DNA from: Micromonosporaceae bacterium KJ-029
Lineage (GTDB): Bacteria; Actinomycetota; Actinomycetes; Mycobacteriales; Micromonosporaceae
Direction of reading: 5' to 3'
DNA: 64,000 nt
Assembly (NCBI GenBank): GCA_005402585.1
Contig: BIFP01000062.1
Span: 62,001-126,000, forward strand
Under the pieces are notes generated by a model. It was not told the origin of the DNA, ran no database searches, and saw only the letters and a list, made by a program, of their open reading frames with translations. This document shows positions 24,412 to 31,984 of this stretch, in pieces. A program made the translations under genes and the position numbers. The stretch's first letter is position 1. The number at the start of each line of letters is the position of its first letter.

Positions 24412-25124
24412 GCTCGGCTGTCCTTTCTGGCGGTGGCGGTGAGGGGGGCCGTGAGCAGGGACCGGGCCTGCTCGGCGGCGTCGTCGGCGCGGCCCTCGGC
24501 GATGGCCTCGGCGAGCCGGCGGTGCCCGGCGACGTCGAGCAGTTCGGCCGCGCGTCGCTGCGGCGGCACCTTGCCGACGGCGAGGGCGCCGGCCACCAGG
24601 CTGTTGAAGGCCAGCAGGTACGCCGTGTTGCCGCAGCCGCGCAGGATGTGCCGCCACAGCGCGATGTTGGCCTCGCCCATCGCCGGCAGGTCGGGCGCGA
24701 GCGTGGCGAAGTCCTTGGCGGCGTGCCGGATCTGCTCGCGTACCGGCCGGTCGGCGCGGCGGGCGCACAGCCGGGCCGCATCGACGCCGACGCAGGCGCG
24801 CATGTCCATCATGTCGCGCACCAGCGTGGACACCGGGAGGACGTCGCCGGACTGCACCAGCGACAGCGCCAAGTCCAGGCCGGCGTGCACCCGCCAGTCC
24901 AGCACCCGGGTCGCGCCGCCCTGGCTGACCCGGACCAGGCCGAGCTGTTGGAGCCGGCGCAACGCCTCGCGTACCGCGTGCCTGTTCACCTGGAACGCGG
25001 TGGCCAGCTCCCGCTCACCGGGCAGGGTGTCGTCGGTCCGGTAGGTGCCGCTGACGATCGCGTCGCGCAGCTGACCGAAGACGAGGTCGGAGACGGACGC
25101 CCGAGTGACGGGGACGAATGTCAT
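24408..25124 (-). CDS. GntR/FadR-family transcriptional regulator
   Basis: A 238-residue regulator. The winged helix-turn-helix (LPGERELATAFQVNRHAVREALRRLQ) occupies about residues 32-60, followed by an all-helical FadR-type ligand domain. ATG 25124 gives the natural start MTFVPVTRAS; the frame is open to 25148. A perfect palindrome 36 bases upstream is its likely autoregulatory site. It is the first gene of the desaturase operon and probably represses it in response to a lipid ligand. Confidence 0.87.
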   Translation of the reverse strand: MTFVPVTRASVSDLVFGQLRDAIVSGTYRTDDTLPGERELATAFQVNRHAVREALRRLQQLGLVRVSQGGATRVLDWRVHAGLDLALSLVQSGDVLPVSTLVRDMMDMRACVGVDAARLCARRADRPVREQIRHAAKDFATLAPDLPAMGEANIALWRHILRGCGNTAYLLAFNSLVAGALAVGKVPPQRRAAELLDVAGHRRLAEAIAEGRADDAAEQARSLLTAPLTATARKDSRA

Positions 25125-25160
25125 GTCCGGCAGTGTGGCCCAGGGCACATCAACCCGTCA

Positions 25161-25175
25161 ACTGGTTGGACCAGT
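25161..25175. promoter_or_regulatory. FadR/GntR-type operator ACTGGT-TGG-ACCAGT
   Basis: A perfect 6-3-6 inverted repeat upstream of the GntR gene (start at 25124 on the minus strand). TGGT-N3-ACCA is the half-site pattern of FadR-subfamily regulators, and the sequence is close to the E. coli FadR site as I remember it. Confidence 0.7.
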
Positions 25176-25335
25176 GTGCGTTGACGGTGCTGGCCAGCCC
25201 GACATGTGGCAACGGTCGGCGCCCGGGCGGTCGTGGCCGGTTTCCGGAACGACACGCCGTGCACTCTGTGGTCGGGTCATTGCGGCAAGTAAGGTGCAGT
25301 TCGCATCTTGTGGCGGTCGGTAGTGGGAGGCGCCG

Positions 25336-26487
25336 GTGACAAGTCGACGACCTGGCCGGCTGGTCCGTGCCGCGCTGCGGCTCGGATTCCTGACCGTGGT
25401 CGCCGGTGTCGCCTGGGGCGCCTACGACCTCGCCGTGGGCGACGCCGCCCACGCCACCGAGGTCCCACCGATGACCACACCGGAGCGGCCGGTGCCCCGG
25501 GCGAACGAGCTGATCCGCGCCGTCCTCGCCCCCGTGGTCACCGCGGTCGGGCCCTCCCGGCCGGCGACCGACGCGCCTCCGCGGGACCCGGACGAGCAGC
25601 CGGAGTCGTCCGCCCCGTCGACACCGGATCCACCGGAGGGCGACACACCGCCGGCCGAGCCCGCTCCGCCGCCGGCCAGGAAGTCACCGACGGCTCCGGC
25701 GGACGCGGCCCGGCCACCTGCCGGTCACGACCCGCCCGCCGACCCGCCAGCACCACCGCGCGGGTCGGATCCGCGTGATCAGCGCCGGGCGTTGGACGGT
25801 GTGGCACCGGCCGTACCGGTGACCGACGCCGCCCGTGACGAGGTTGTCGCGCCGGTGGCCGCCGCCGTACGTCCGGTGGCGGACCCGCTCGTCGGCGTGC
25901 TGGGCCAGCTTCTCGGCCCGGTGGCGCCGCTGCTCGACCCGATCGTCGCCGGTCTCGATCCGATCCTGCGGGACGCCGGACCGATCCTCGCTCCACTCGA
26001 CCCGGTGCTCGACATCCTGGACCCCGTCGTCGCCCTGCCCCGACCCCAGCCGCCGCCGGCGACCCCACTGCCCCCCGCCCCCGACCCCGAAACCGACCCC
26101 ATGCCCCAACCGGCGCCCCCGCCCACCTCCCCGCCACCGGCGGTGCACGTCCCGCCCTGCTGCGTGTCGCCGCCGGGCGCCCCGGTTGCCGCCGACGCCG
26201 TTCCATACCGGTCCGCGTACTCGGTGGCACCCCGGTCCGCGGCGGCCGGCGGCAGCGGGGCGCGGCACCCCGGCGACCGGCGGGCCGACTGGCCCCCGAC
26301 GCAGCCGCCGGTCTCGCCGGCTCCGGGCACCAGCGGCGTCGACTCGACCGTGACCACCCACAGCGGAGCCCCCGACAACTCCCCGGCCGGCTGGATGCTG
26401 CCCCCGGTCCGAGGCCAGGTGACCCGGCCCGCCGGTACCATGCGGCGCCCGTCCCGATCGCCACGGCCGCGGAGCAGACCGGCCTGA
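25336..26487 (+). CDS. Secreted or membrane-anchored proline-rich protein, unknown function
   Basis: A 383-residue protein. Residues 10-40 look like a signal sequence (RAALRLGFLTVVAGVAWGAY, ending AVGDAAHATE). The rest is Pro/Ala-rich and probably unstructured, with a short hydrophobic repeat zone near 185-240 (DPLVGVLGQLLGPVAPLLDP, then LDPILRDAGPILAPLDPVLD) resembling Leu/Pro cell-surface modules. GGGAGG precedes the GTG. No catalytic motif is visible. A cell-wall-associated role is inference. Confidence 0.65.
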   Translation: MTSRRPGRLVRAALRLGFLTVVAGVAWGAYDLAVGDAAHATEVPPMTTPERPVPRANELIRAVLAPVVTAVGPSRPATDAPPRDPDEQPESSAPSTPDPPEGDTPPAEPAPPPARKSPTAPADAARPPAGHDPPADPPAPPRGSDPRDQRRALDGVAPAVPVTDAARDEVVAPVAAAVRPVADPLVGVLGQLLGPVAPLLDPIVAGLDPILRDAGPILAPLDPVLDILDPVVALPRPQPPPATPLPPAPDPETDPMPQPAPPPTSPPPAVHVPPCCVSPPGAPVAADAVPYRSAYSVAPRSAAAGGSGARHPGDRRADWPPTQPPVSPAPGTSGVDSTVTTHSGAPDNSPAGWMLPPVRGQVTRPAGTMRRPSRSPRPRSRPA

Positions 26488-26665
26488 CCAGCGGGACCGA
26501 CGCCCAGCGCCGCGCCACCACCACCGTAACGGCCCGCCGGCGCGACACCTGACGGCCGTCGTACGCGGCCGTGCGTCACGGCCCCGCCTGCCGCCTGCGG
26601 TCGTCCGCGCGGCGCCGGCCAGGCGCGACCCTCCATCTCGGACCTTCATCTGACCAGGAGTTCCC

Positions 26666-27364
26666 ATGCAGATCACCCCGCCGGTCAACCGCGCCCGGTG
26701 GCGCGACATCGACTGGATCGTCGACCTCGTGACCGCCACCGTCGCTCCCACCACCCTTGGGGCCTGGCTCGTACCCGACGAGCGGCAACGACCCGCCGTG
26801 GTCGCTGCCGTGGCCCGCATCTGGGTCGAACACGCGCTGCTGTTCGGCGACGCGTTCCTGCTCAAGAACGGGGCCGCCGCCACGGTGTGGTTCCACCGCT
26901 ACCGCCCGATCCCACCACCACCGCGCTACGACGAGCGCCTCGAGGACGCCTGCGGCGACCATGCCGTACGCTTCCGCCGACTCGATCACGTCCTCGCCGC
27001 GCGGCGCCCCGACGAGGCCCACAACCACCTGGCCTTCCTCGCCGCACCGCCGGACGTTGAGCGGACCGGCCAGGCCACGGCCGTCCTCGCCGGTAGCCAT
27101 CAGTGGATGGACACCCTCGGCCTGCCGATGTACGCCGAGGTGCACACCAGCGCCGACCGCCGCCTCCTGCGCCGGTTCGGCTACCGCGATAAGCACCGCA
27201 TGTCGCGTCCGGACGGCGTACCCGTCGACCTCCTCTGGCGGCCCGCGCCACCGGTCGGGCTCGACGGCGCTGCCGTGCCGGCGGCGGCGCGGGTCGGGCG
27301 GCAACCGGTACGCCGGCTGGCCGTGGTGGCTGATCCGGGCGGGGGTGCGCCGGTCGGCGGGTGA
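26666..27364 (+). CDS. GNAT-like acetyltransferase family protein
   Basis: A 232-residue cytoplasmic protein. The C-terminal half reads like a GNAT fold: HNHLAFLAAPPDVERTGQAT corresponds to the strand before the acetyl-CoA site and PMYAEVHTSADRRLLRRFGY to the typical final strand-helix. The usual Q/R-x-x-G-x-G/A motif is weak (ERTGQATAV). Substrate unknown. The last 45 residues are low complexity. CAGGAG precedes the ATG. Confidence 0.6.
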   Translation: MQITPPVNRARWRDIDWIVDLVTATVAPTTLGAWLVPDERQRPAVVAAVARIWVEHALLFGDAFLLKNGAAATVWFHRYRPIPPPPRYDERLEDACGDHAVRFRRLDHVLAARRPDEAHNHLAFLAAPPDVERTGQATAVLAGSHQWMDTLGLPMYAEVHTSADRRLLRRFGYRDKHRMSRPDGVPVDLLWRPAPPVGLDGAAVPAAARVGRQPVRRLAVVADPGGGAPVGG

Positions 27365-27400
27365 GCGGCCCGCACCGACCACCGTGACGTGGTGACGAGT

Positions 27401-27448
27401 CGCCCGGTGCGGGTAGGCCCTACCACAGGCGGGCATCCGCACCGGGCG
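27401..27448. terminator. Long-stem bidirectional terminator
   Basis: CGCCCGGTGCGG (27401-27412) pairs with CCGCACCGGGCG (27437-27448), a perfect 12-bp stem. The 24-base loop itself contains the small hairpin GTAGG/CCTAC. It lies between the convergent acetyltransferase-like gene and dinB. Confidence 0.6.
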
Positions 27449-27487
27449 CGACGGCACGCGGTGGCGCGACCACCAGCTGAGGCCGGA

Positions 27488-28678
27488 TCAAAGGTCGGGC
27501 AGCAGGGGCATCTCCGGGCCGGGATCGTGGCCGAGCAGCACCGCGCGGGTCAGCGCCGCGGAACCGAAGCGTTCGCGGACCGCGTCGACCGCCGCGTCCA
27601 GTTCCGCCGCCGGGTCGGCGTCCCACGGCAGCGTCAGCTGTACGTGCCCGTCGCCGAGGTTGCCGACCGCCACGCCGATCAGCGTGACGCCACGCCGGTC
27701 GATCTCGGGCAGCGCCGCCCGCAGCAGACCGCGTGCGGTGACGAGCACCGTGCCGGTGTCGGCGGTCGCCTTCGCCAGCGTGCGCGACCTGGTCGCCCGG
27801 GTGAAGTCGGCGAAGCGCAACCGCAGGGTGATCGTCCGCCCGGTCCGGGTGGACGACCGTAGCCGTCGGGTGACCCGGTCGACCAGGCCGGCGAGGATCG
27901 CGTCCAACTCGGCGGGGCGGTGCCCGGAGCGGCCCAGCGCGTGCTGGGCGCCCATCGATCCGCGTCGTCGGCCGACCTGCACCGGTCGCGGATCCCGGTT
28001 GTGGGCCAGGGCGTGCAGGTGGCGTCCGGCGCCGCCACCGAGCAGCGACACCAGGGTCGCCTCGCCGAGCCGGGCGACGTCGCCGACCGTACGGATCCGA
28101 TGCTGTCGCAGCTTCTCGGCGGTCACCGGGCCGACGCCCCACAGCCGCTCGACGGGCAGCGGGTGCAGGAAGGCCAACTCCCCTGCCGGCGGTACCAGCA
28201 GCAGGCCGTCCGGCTTGGCGACGCCGCTGGCCACCTTGGCCAGGAACTTCGTCCGGGCGACCCCGACCGTGATCGGCAGCCCGACACCCTCGCGCACCGC
28301 CCGGCGCAGCCTGGCGGCGATGTCGGCCGGCGGCCCGACCAGCCGGCGCAGGCCGCCGACGTCGAGGAACGCCTCGTCGATGGAGAGCCCCTCGACCAGC
28401 GGTGTGGTCTGCCGGAAGATCTCGAACACGGCCCGGCTGGCCGCGCTGTAGGCGGCCATCCGGGGCGGGACGACGACCGCGTCCGGACACAGCCGGCGGG
28501 CCTGCGCACCGCCCATGCCGCTGCGCACGCCCCGCGCCTTGGCCTGGTAGCTGGCGGCCAGCACCACGCCACCGCCGACGATCACCGGGCGGCCGCGCAG
28601 CCGCGGGTCGTCGCGCTGCTCGACCGAGGCGTAGAACGCGTCCAGATCGGCATGCAGGATGGTGGCCTCGCCTGACAC
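27488..28678 (-). CDS. dinB: DNA polymerase IV (Y family)
   Basis: Error-prone translesion polymerase, 396 residues. The catalytic motifs HADLDAFYASVEQ (residues 8-20) and LSIDEAFLDV (near 105) are intact, and the fingers, thumb and little-finger regions follow. GTG 28678 gives the usual short N-terminus (VSGEATILHAD); the frame is open to 28855 but lacks family similarity there. A near-consensus SOS box lies 10 bases upstream, suggesting control by LexA. Confidence 0.92.
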   Translation of the reverse strand: MSGEATILHADLDAFYASVEQRDDPRLRGRPVIVGGGVVLAASYQAKARGVRSGMGGAQARRLCPDAVVVPPRMAAYSAASRAVFEIFRQTTPLVEGLSIDEAFLDVGGLRRLVGPPADIAARLRRAVREGVGLPITVGVARTKFLAKVASGVAKPDGLLLVPPAGELAFLHPLPVERLWGVGPVTAEKLRQHRIRTVGDVARLGEATLVSLLGGGAGRHLHALAHNRDPRPVQVGRRRGSMGAQHALGRSGHRPAELDAILAGLVDRVTRRLRSSTRTGRTITLRLRFADFTRATRSRTLAKATADTGTVLVTARGLLRAALPEIDRRGVTLIGVAVGNLGDGHVQLTLPWDADPAAELDAAVDAVRERFGSAALTRAVLLGHDPGPEMPLLPDL

Positions 28679-28688
28679 CTGGCCATCT

Positions 28689-28704
28689 TCGCACACACGT
28701 TCTA
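28689..28704 (-). promoter_or_regulatory. LexA/SOS-box candidate upstream of dinB
   Basis: TCGCAC-ACAC-GTTCTA differs from the actinobacterial/Gram-positive pattern TCGAAC-N4-GTTCGA at one base per half. It is 10 bases from the dinB start and overlaps the 3' end of the upstream phosphatase gene. Confidence 0.5.
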
Positions 28705-29514
28705 AAGATGGTCCTGACCTGCCGCGAACTGCCGGCCGACCAGTTCTGCCAACTCGGCGTGAGTCTCCTCGTCGGCTGCCACCAGCAGCCCGCCCGCCCC
28801 GCTGTGCAACGGCTGTCCCCGCAGGCCGGTGACCACACAGCCGGCGGCCCGGCACAGGGCGATACCGCTGGCGAAGTGCACGCTGTCCCGCAGGTGGCCG
28901 TCGGTCACGTACGCGGCCCGCCGGCCGGCGGCGACCCAGGCCACCGCGAGGGTGGTGGCGACCACCCGGGGCCGGAATCGCGCCCCGAATCCGGGGTCGG
29001 CGAGCATCCGGGCCGCCCGGAACACGGCTTCGTTCGGGAACGGCGGGTCGAGGTTGACCTCCACCAGACGCGACTGCGCCGAGGGCTCAAGTTGCTCGTC
29101 GGCACCGTCGCGGCGTACGTGGGCCCGGTTGCCGTCGGTCCAGAACACCTCCCCGGCGAACGGGTCGGCACAGGCGGCCACCGTCGTCGTTCCACCCACC
29201 CCCAGGGCGACGTTCACCGAGGCGAGCATCGTACGCGCGGCGTAGTTCAGCGTTCCGCACAGCGGATCGACCAGCCACACCCGTTCACTCCCGCCCGGCC
29301 CGGTGCGGCCACTCTCCTCGGCCAGCACCTCGTCTGCCGGACGGGTGGCCCGGAGCAGGTCGAGCACCGCCCGCTCGGCGTCGATGTCGGCGACGGTGGC
29401 GAAGTCGCCCGCGCCCTTGTCCTTACGTTCCAGCGTCGCCCCGTACCGGGCCCGCAGCACCGCCGCGCCGGCCTCGGCCGCGGCGACGGCGAGTTCGCCA
29501 TCCGTGATCGACAT
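28702..29514 (-). CDS. Inositol monophosphatase family protein with altered metal motif
   Basis: A 270-residue protein of the FIG/IMPase fold. AEESG near residue 66 supplies the first metal-binding Glu. The second motif, normally DP(L/I)DGT, reads VDPLCGTLNYA here, with Cys86 in place of the second Asp. The third motif is RDSVHFASG rather than WDxAAG. This may be a distinct actinobacterial subfamily or a weak or inactive phosphatase. It lies upstream of dinB on the same strand and overlaps its SOS box. Confidence 0.75.
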   Translation of the reverse strand: MSITDGELAVAAAEAGAAVLRARYGATLERKDKGAGDFATVADIDAERAVLDLLRATRPADEVLAEESGRTGPGGSERVWLVDPLCGTLNYAARTMLASVNVALGVGGTTTVAACADPFAGEVFWTDGNRAHVRRDGADEQLEPSAQSRLVEVNLDPPFPNEAVFRAARMLADPGFGARFRPRVVATTLAVAWVAAGRRAAYVTDGHLRDSVHFASGIALCRAAGCVVTGLRGQPLHSGAGGLLVAADEETHAELAELVGRQFAAGQDHL

Positions 29515-29544
29515 GCCGCACAGGCTAGGTCGGTCTCAAAAGGT

Positions 29545-29623
29545 CCGCCGCCCGCCGCCCGCCGCCCGCCGCCCGCCGCCCGCCGCCCGCCGCCCGCCGC
29601 CCGCCGCCCGCCGCCCGCCGCCC
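29545..29623. repeat. Heptanucleotide tandem repeat (CCGCCCG)n
   Basis: About 11 uninterrupted copies of the 7-mer CCGCCCG follow the start region of the phosphatase gene. A 7-base period cannot preserve a reading frame, and it lies between genes. Such tracts can expand or contract by slippage. Confidence 0.85.
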
Positions 29624-29642
29624 GTTGGCATTGGGGCCGTGC

Positions 29643-29971
29643 TCAGGACAGGCGGTCGATCGTGACGGGGACCAGGCCCTGGCCCCGCGCCGCGGCGGTG
29701 AGCTGGCGCAACAGCCGGTGCAGCGCCTCGCCGCCGGTCGGCTCGGAGGTCACGTCGATGCATCAGGCGATGCCGCCGCCGATCCGTCGCAGGTCCCAGG
29801 GGAAGATCGCGTCGTCGACCTGAGGTCGTCGGCCAGGACGAATTCCTCGACCAGCAACCCGGCCGCCGCGACGTGGTCCGCCTCGGCGCGCAGCAGGTAG
29901 TAGTCCATCTCGACGGCGACCACGGGTCGCGGGAGGCTTCCCATGCCCACGATGGGACCGTATCGCTCCAT
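29643..29971 (-). pseudogene. Decayed gene of unknown function (frameshift plus in-frame stop)
   Basis: From ATG 29971 the frame reads MERYGPIVGMGSLPRPVVAV, then LRAEADHVAAAGLLVEEFVLADDL. It then appears to shift by one base into QVDDAIFPWDLRRIGGGIA, stop TGA at 29763, and continue in the same frame as CIDVTSEPTGGEALHRLL to a second stop at 29643. The pieces have the composition of one real protein of about 109 residues. I do not recognise the family. A sequencing error could mimic the frameshift. Confidence 0.4.
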
Positions 29972-30003
29972 GTCGACCCGGGCGAGGAGCCCGCGCCGGG
30001 CGG

Positions 30004-31137
30004 TCAGCGGCGGGTGAAGGACTGGCGCACCACGCCGCCGACGATCGCGCACCACGTGCCGGTGCCGATCTTGCCGTTGCGGGGCAGCCCGTGCAGGGCC
30101 TGCAGGTCCCGCACCGCCCGCCGGGTGGCGTGGTCATAGGCACCGGTCACCGCGACGTCGGCGTACCCCTTGAAGTTGAGCAGGTACTGCGCGGCGGTGA
30201 CCGGCAGGCCGGTGGCGTGCTGGTCCAACTCCGGCGCGAGGGTCTCCCAGGTCTCGGCGGTCAGCGTGGCATCGATGTCGATCGGCAGTCCGTTGCGGGC
30301 CTGCCAGTCCTGCACCGCCGCCACGGTGGCCGTGTCGAACACGCCGCTCGGTTCCACCGGGTAGCCGTGGTGGGCGAGCAGGTACTGCGCGACGCGTACC
30401 GACGGGGAACTGACGAAGCGCCACAGGTCCGGCCAGCGTCGAGCCGGCACGTCGCCGAGGCCGGTACCGAGGGCGCGGAAGACCCGGCGCCGCAGGGTCG
30501 GGAACTGCCGGTAGAAGGCCGCGCCCGGGCACTGGGTGGTTCGGAAGTCCCAGTGACCGAAGATGTCGTGCGCGTGCAGCCCGTACCGCCGGCAGATCGT
30601 CACGCAGAGCCGTTCCAGCGAGTCCAGCAACGCCTCGGGCGGCGTCTCGTCGACGTACGTCCCCTCGTTCTCGATGCCGATGGCCCGGCCGTTCTCCCCG
30701 GGGCAGTGCGCGGAGATCATCTGCCGGTCGCCGACCCGTAGCCGTTCCAGGCTGCCGCGCCGGCCCTCCAACACGTACCCGCCCCGGCTGATGGTGAAGT
30801 GCTGGCCGGTGTCGGACCAGCCGTTGCCGTCGATGTGCAGGTCCTGGCAGTCGCGGGCCAGCTTCACCGCCTGCTCGCGGGAGTAGTCGGTGACGTTCGG
30901 GAAGGCCATGTGATGCACGATGATTTTGTTGGTCGGAATGGCGCTGACCGACAGCGGGTCCTTCGGCGGGCGGGCGCCCCACCCGTCACAACCGATGATC
31001 CAGTCCAGGTCGCCGCCCGCGTCGGCCCGGGCGGGGGTGGGGCGGGCGAGTTCGGTCCCGACGACGGCGACCGTGGCGGCGCCGAACCCGGCGCGCAGCA
31101 GCGTCCGGCGGTCCAGTTCGGTGTGGTCGGCATGCAT
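30004..31137 (-). CDS. Tat-exported N-acetylmuramoyl-L-alanine amidase with peptidoglycan-binding domains
   Basis: Cell-wall hydrolase of 377 residues. The N-terminus DRRTLLRAGFGAATVAVV is a twin-arginine signal. The amidase-2 domain (about 45-230) has zinc ligands in IIVHHMAF and FGHWDFRTTQCPG, with the acid/base region IGIENEGTYVDE. Two peptidoglycan-binding-1 repeats follow (VAQYLLAHHGYPVEPSGVF and AAQYLLNFKGYADVAVTGAY). It acts outside the membrane on the amide bond between muramic acid and the peptide. Confidence 0.9.
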   Translation of the reverse strand: MHADHTELDRRTLLRAGFGAATVAVVGTELARPTPARADAGGDLDWIIGCDGWGARPPKDPLSVSAIPTNKIIVHHMAFPNVTDYSREQAVKLARDCQDLHIDGNGWSDTGQHFTISRGGYVLEGRRGSLERLRVGDRQMISAHCPGENGRAIGIENEGTYVDETPPEALLDSLERLCVTICRRYGLHAHDIFGHWDFRTTQCPGAAFYRQFPTLRRRVFRALGTGLGDVPARRWPDLWRFVSSPSVRVAQYLLAHHGYPVEPSGVFDTATVAAVQDWQARNGLPIDIDATLTAETWETLAPELDQHATGLPVTAAQYLLNFKGYADVAVTGAYDHATRRAVRDLQALHGLPRNGKIGTGTWCAIVGGVVRQSFTRR

Positions 31138-31247
31138 GGCGTCTCCTCCGGGACCGAATGAAAACCAGCTCCAACGAAAGTGCGTGGTGTGGAGGATATT
31201 GCCAAGGTGGGCGTCGACGCCAGAGGTCGACCGTCATCTACGCGTGG

Positions 31248-31649
31248 TTACTCCTCGATGGCCCCGCCGACGCGGCGCAGGTGCTGCCGGAAGGTCAGCG
31301 ACGGGTCGGCCGCGCGGGCGGCCAGGTAGTCGGCGAAGCCGGTCTGCTCGCGCAGCGTCTCGCCGGCCCGGATCCGGCGGGCCTGCTCCCGTTCGGTACG
31401 GCCGATCCGCCCGGCGGCGTCGAGCACCTGGTCCTCGGTCAGCTCGGCGGTGTCCCGGTGCAGGCCCCACACCGCCACACCGGACAGTCCCGCCGCGGCG
31501 GCCTCCAGCACCGCCAGGTCGCCCACGCACGCCTCGTCCGACCCGACCACCGGCCGGATCCCCGCCGGGGCCGCCCGCGGTGTCACCTCCAGGCGTACGC
31601 AGGCGTCCGCCACGAGGGGCGTGGACAACTCGGCGAACCGCTCGACCAT
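31248..31649 (-). CDS. Shortened RraA-family protein (two apparent internal deletions)
   Basis: A 133-residue product. It begins like RraA/4-hydroxy-4-methyl-2-oxoglutarate aldolase-type proteins (LSTPLVADACVRLEV), keeps the core GDLAVLEAAAAGLSGVAVWG and LHRD, and ends with a tail like full-length actinobacterial homologues (IGRTEREQARRIRAGETLRE). The family is normally about 200-230 residues; the stretches between PVV and SDEAC and between TAEL and TEDQV look deleted in frame. GAAGGG precedes ATG 31649. It is either a pseudogene kept open or a minimal variant. Confidence 0.6.
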   Translation of the reverse strand: MVERFAELSTPLVADACVRLEVTPRAAPAGIRPVVGSDEACVGDLAVLEAAAAGLSGVAVWGLHRDTAELTEDQVLDAAGRIGRTEREQARRIRAGETLREQTGFADYLAARAADPSLTFRQHLRRVGGAIEE

Positions 31650-31984
31650 CACGTCCGTCCCTTCCACGATGCTGCCGGCCCGCCATCGTAGGAGCGACGG
31701 CACCCGCCCTGGCCAGGTCCAATTCGCCGCCGCTGGTCCACCTCGAACGGCGCGTTGACCGGGCGTGCTACCAGTGACCACGTGTCCGTGACCGACCATC
31801 CCGCGCCGGCTGCGGCGGTTGCCGGGTCGCCCGCCCGCCACCGTGCCCTCCGGACGAGCCACCAGGCAGCCGCCCGGCCGGTGACGGCACCTGTCGGGCC
31901 GATGGCCGCACCGGCCGTGGGGACGATAATGATCAGCGTGCTGAGGAGCACCGACCAGCTGCGCGGAGCGCGGGGAGTGGTGGC
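31650..31984. other. Intergenic region before the Ser/Thr kinase
   Basis: These 335 bases separate the divergent RraA-like gene and the kinase. A TTGACC hexamer at 31755 could be a -35 box, but no good -10 follows. A 77-codon frame at 31755-31988 is Ala/Pro-rich without recognisable features and is not called. Confidence 0.4.

Noticed and set aside
24408..24800. Extension of the desaturase and lysoplasmalogenase frames upstream to 24.8 kb
   Set aside because: The frames stay open only because of GC bias; family starts with 4-base overlaps at 24411 and 23587 are preferred.
29545..29623. Possible CRISPR-like repeat array
   Set aside because: The unit is a simple 7-base tandem without spacers; it is a slippage tract.
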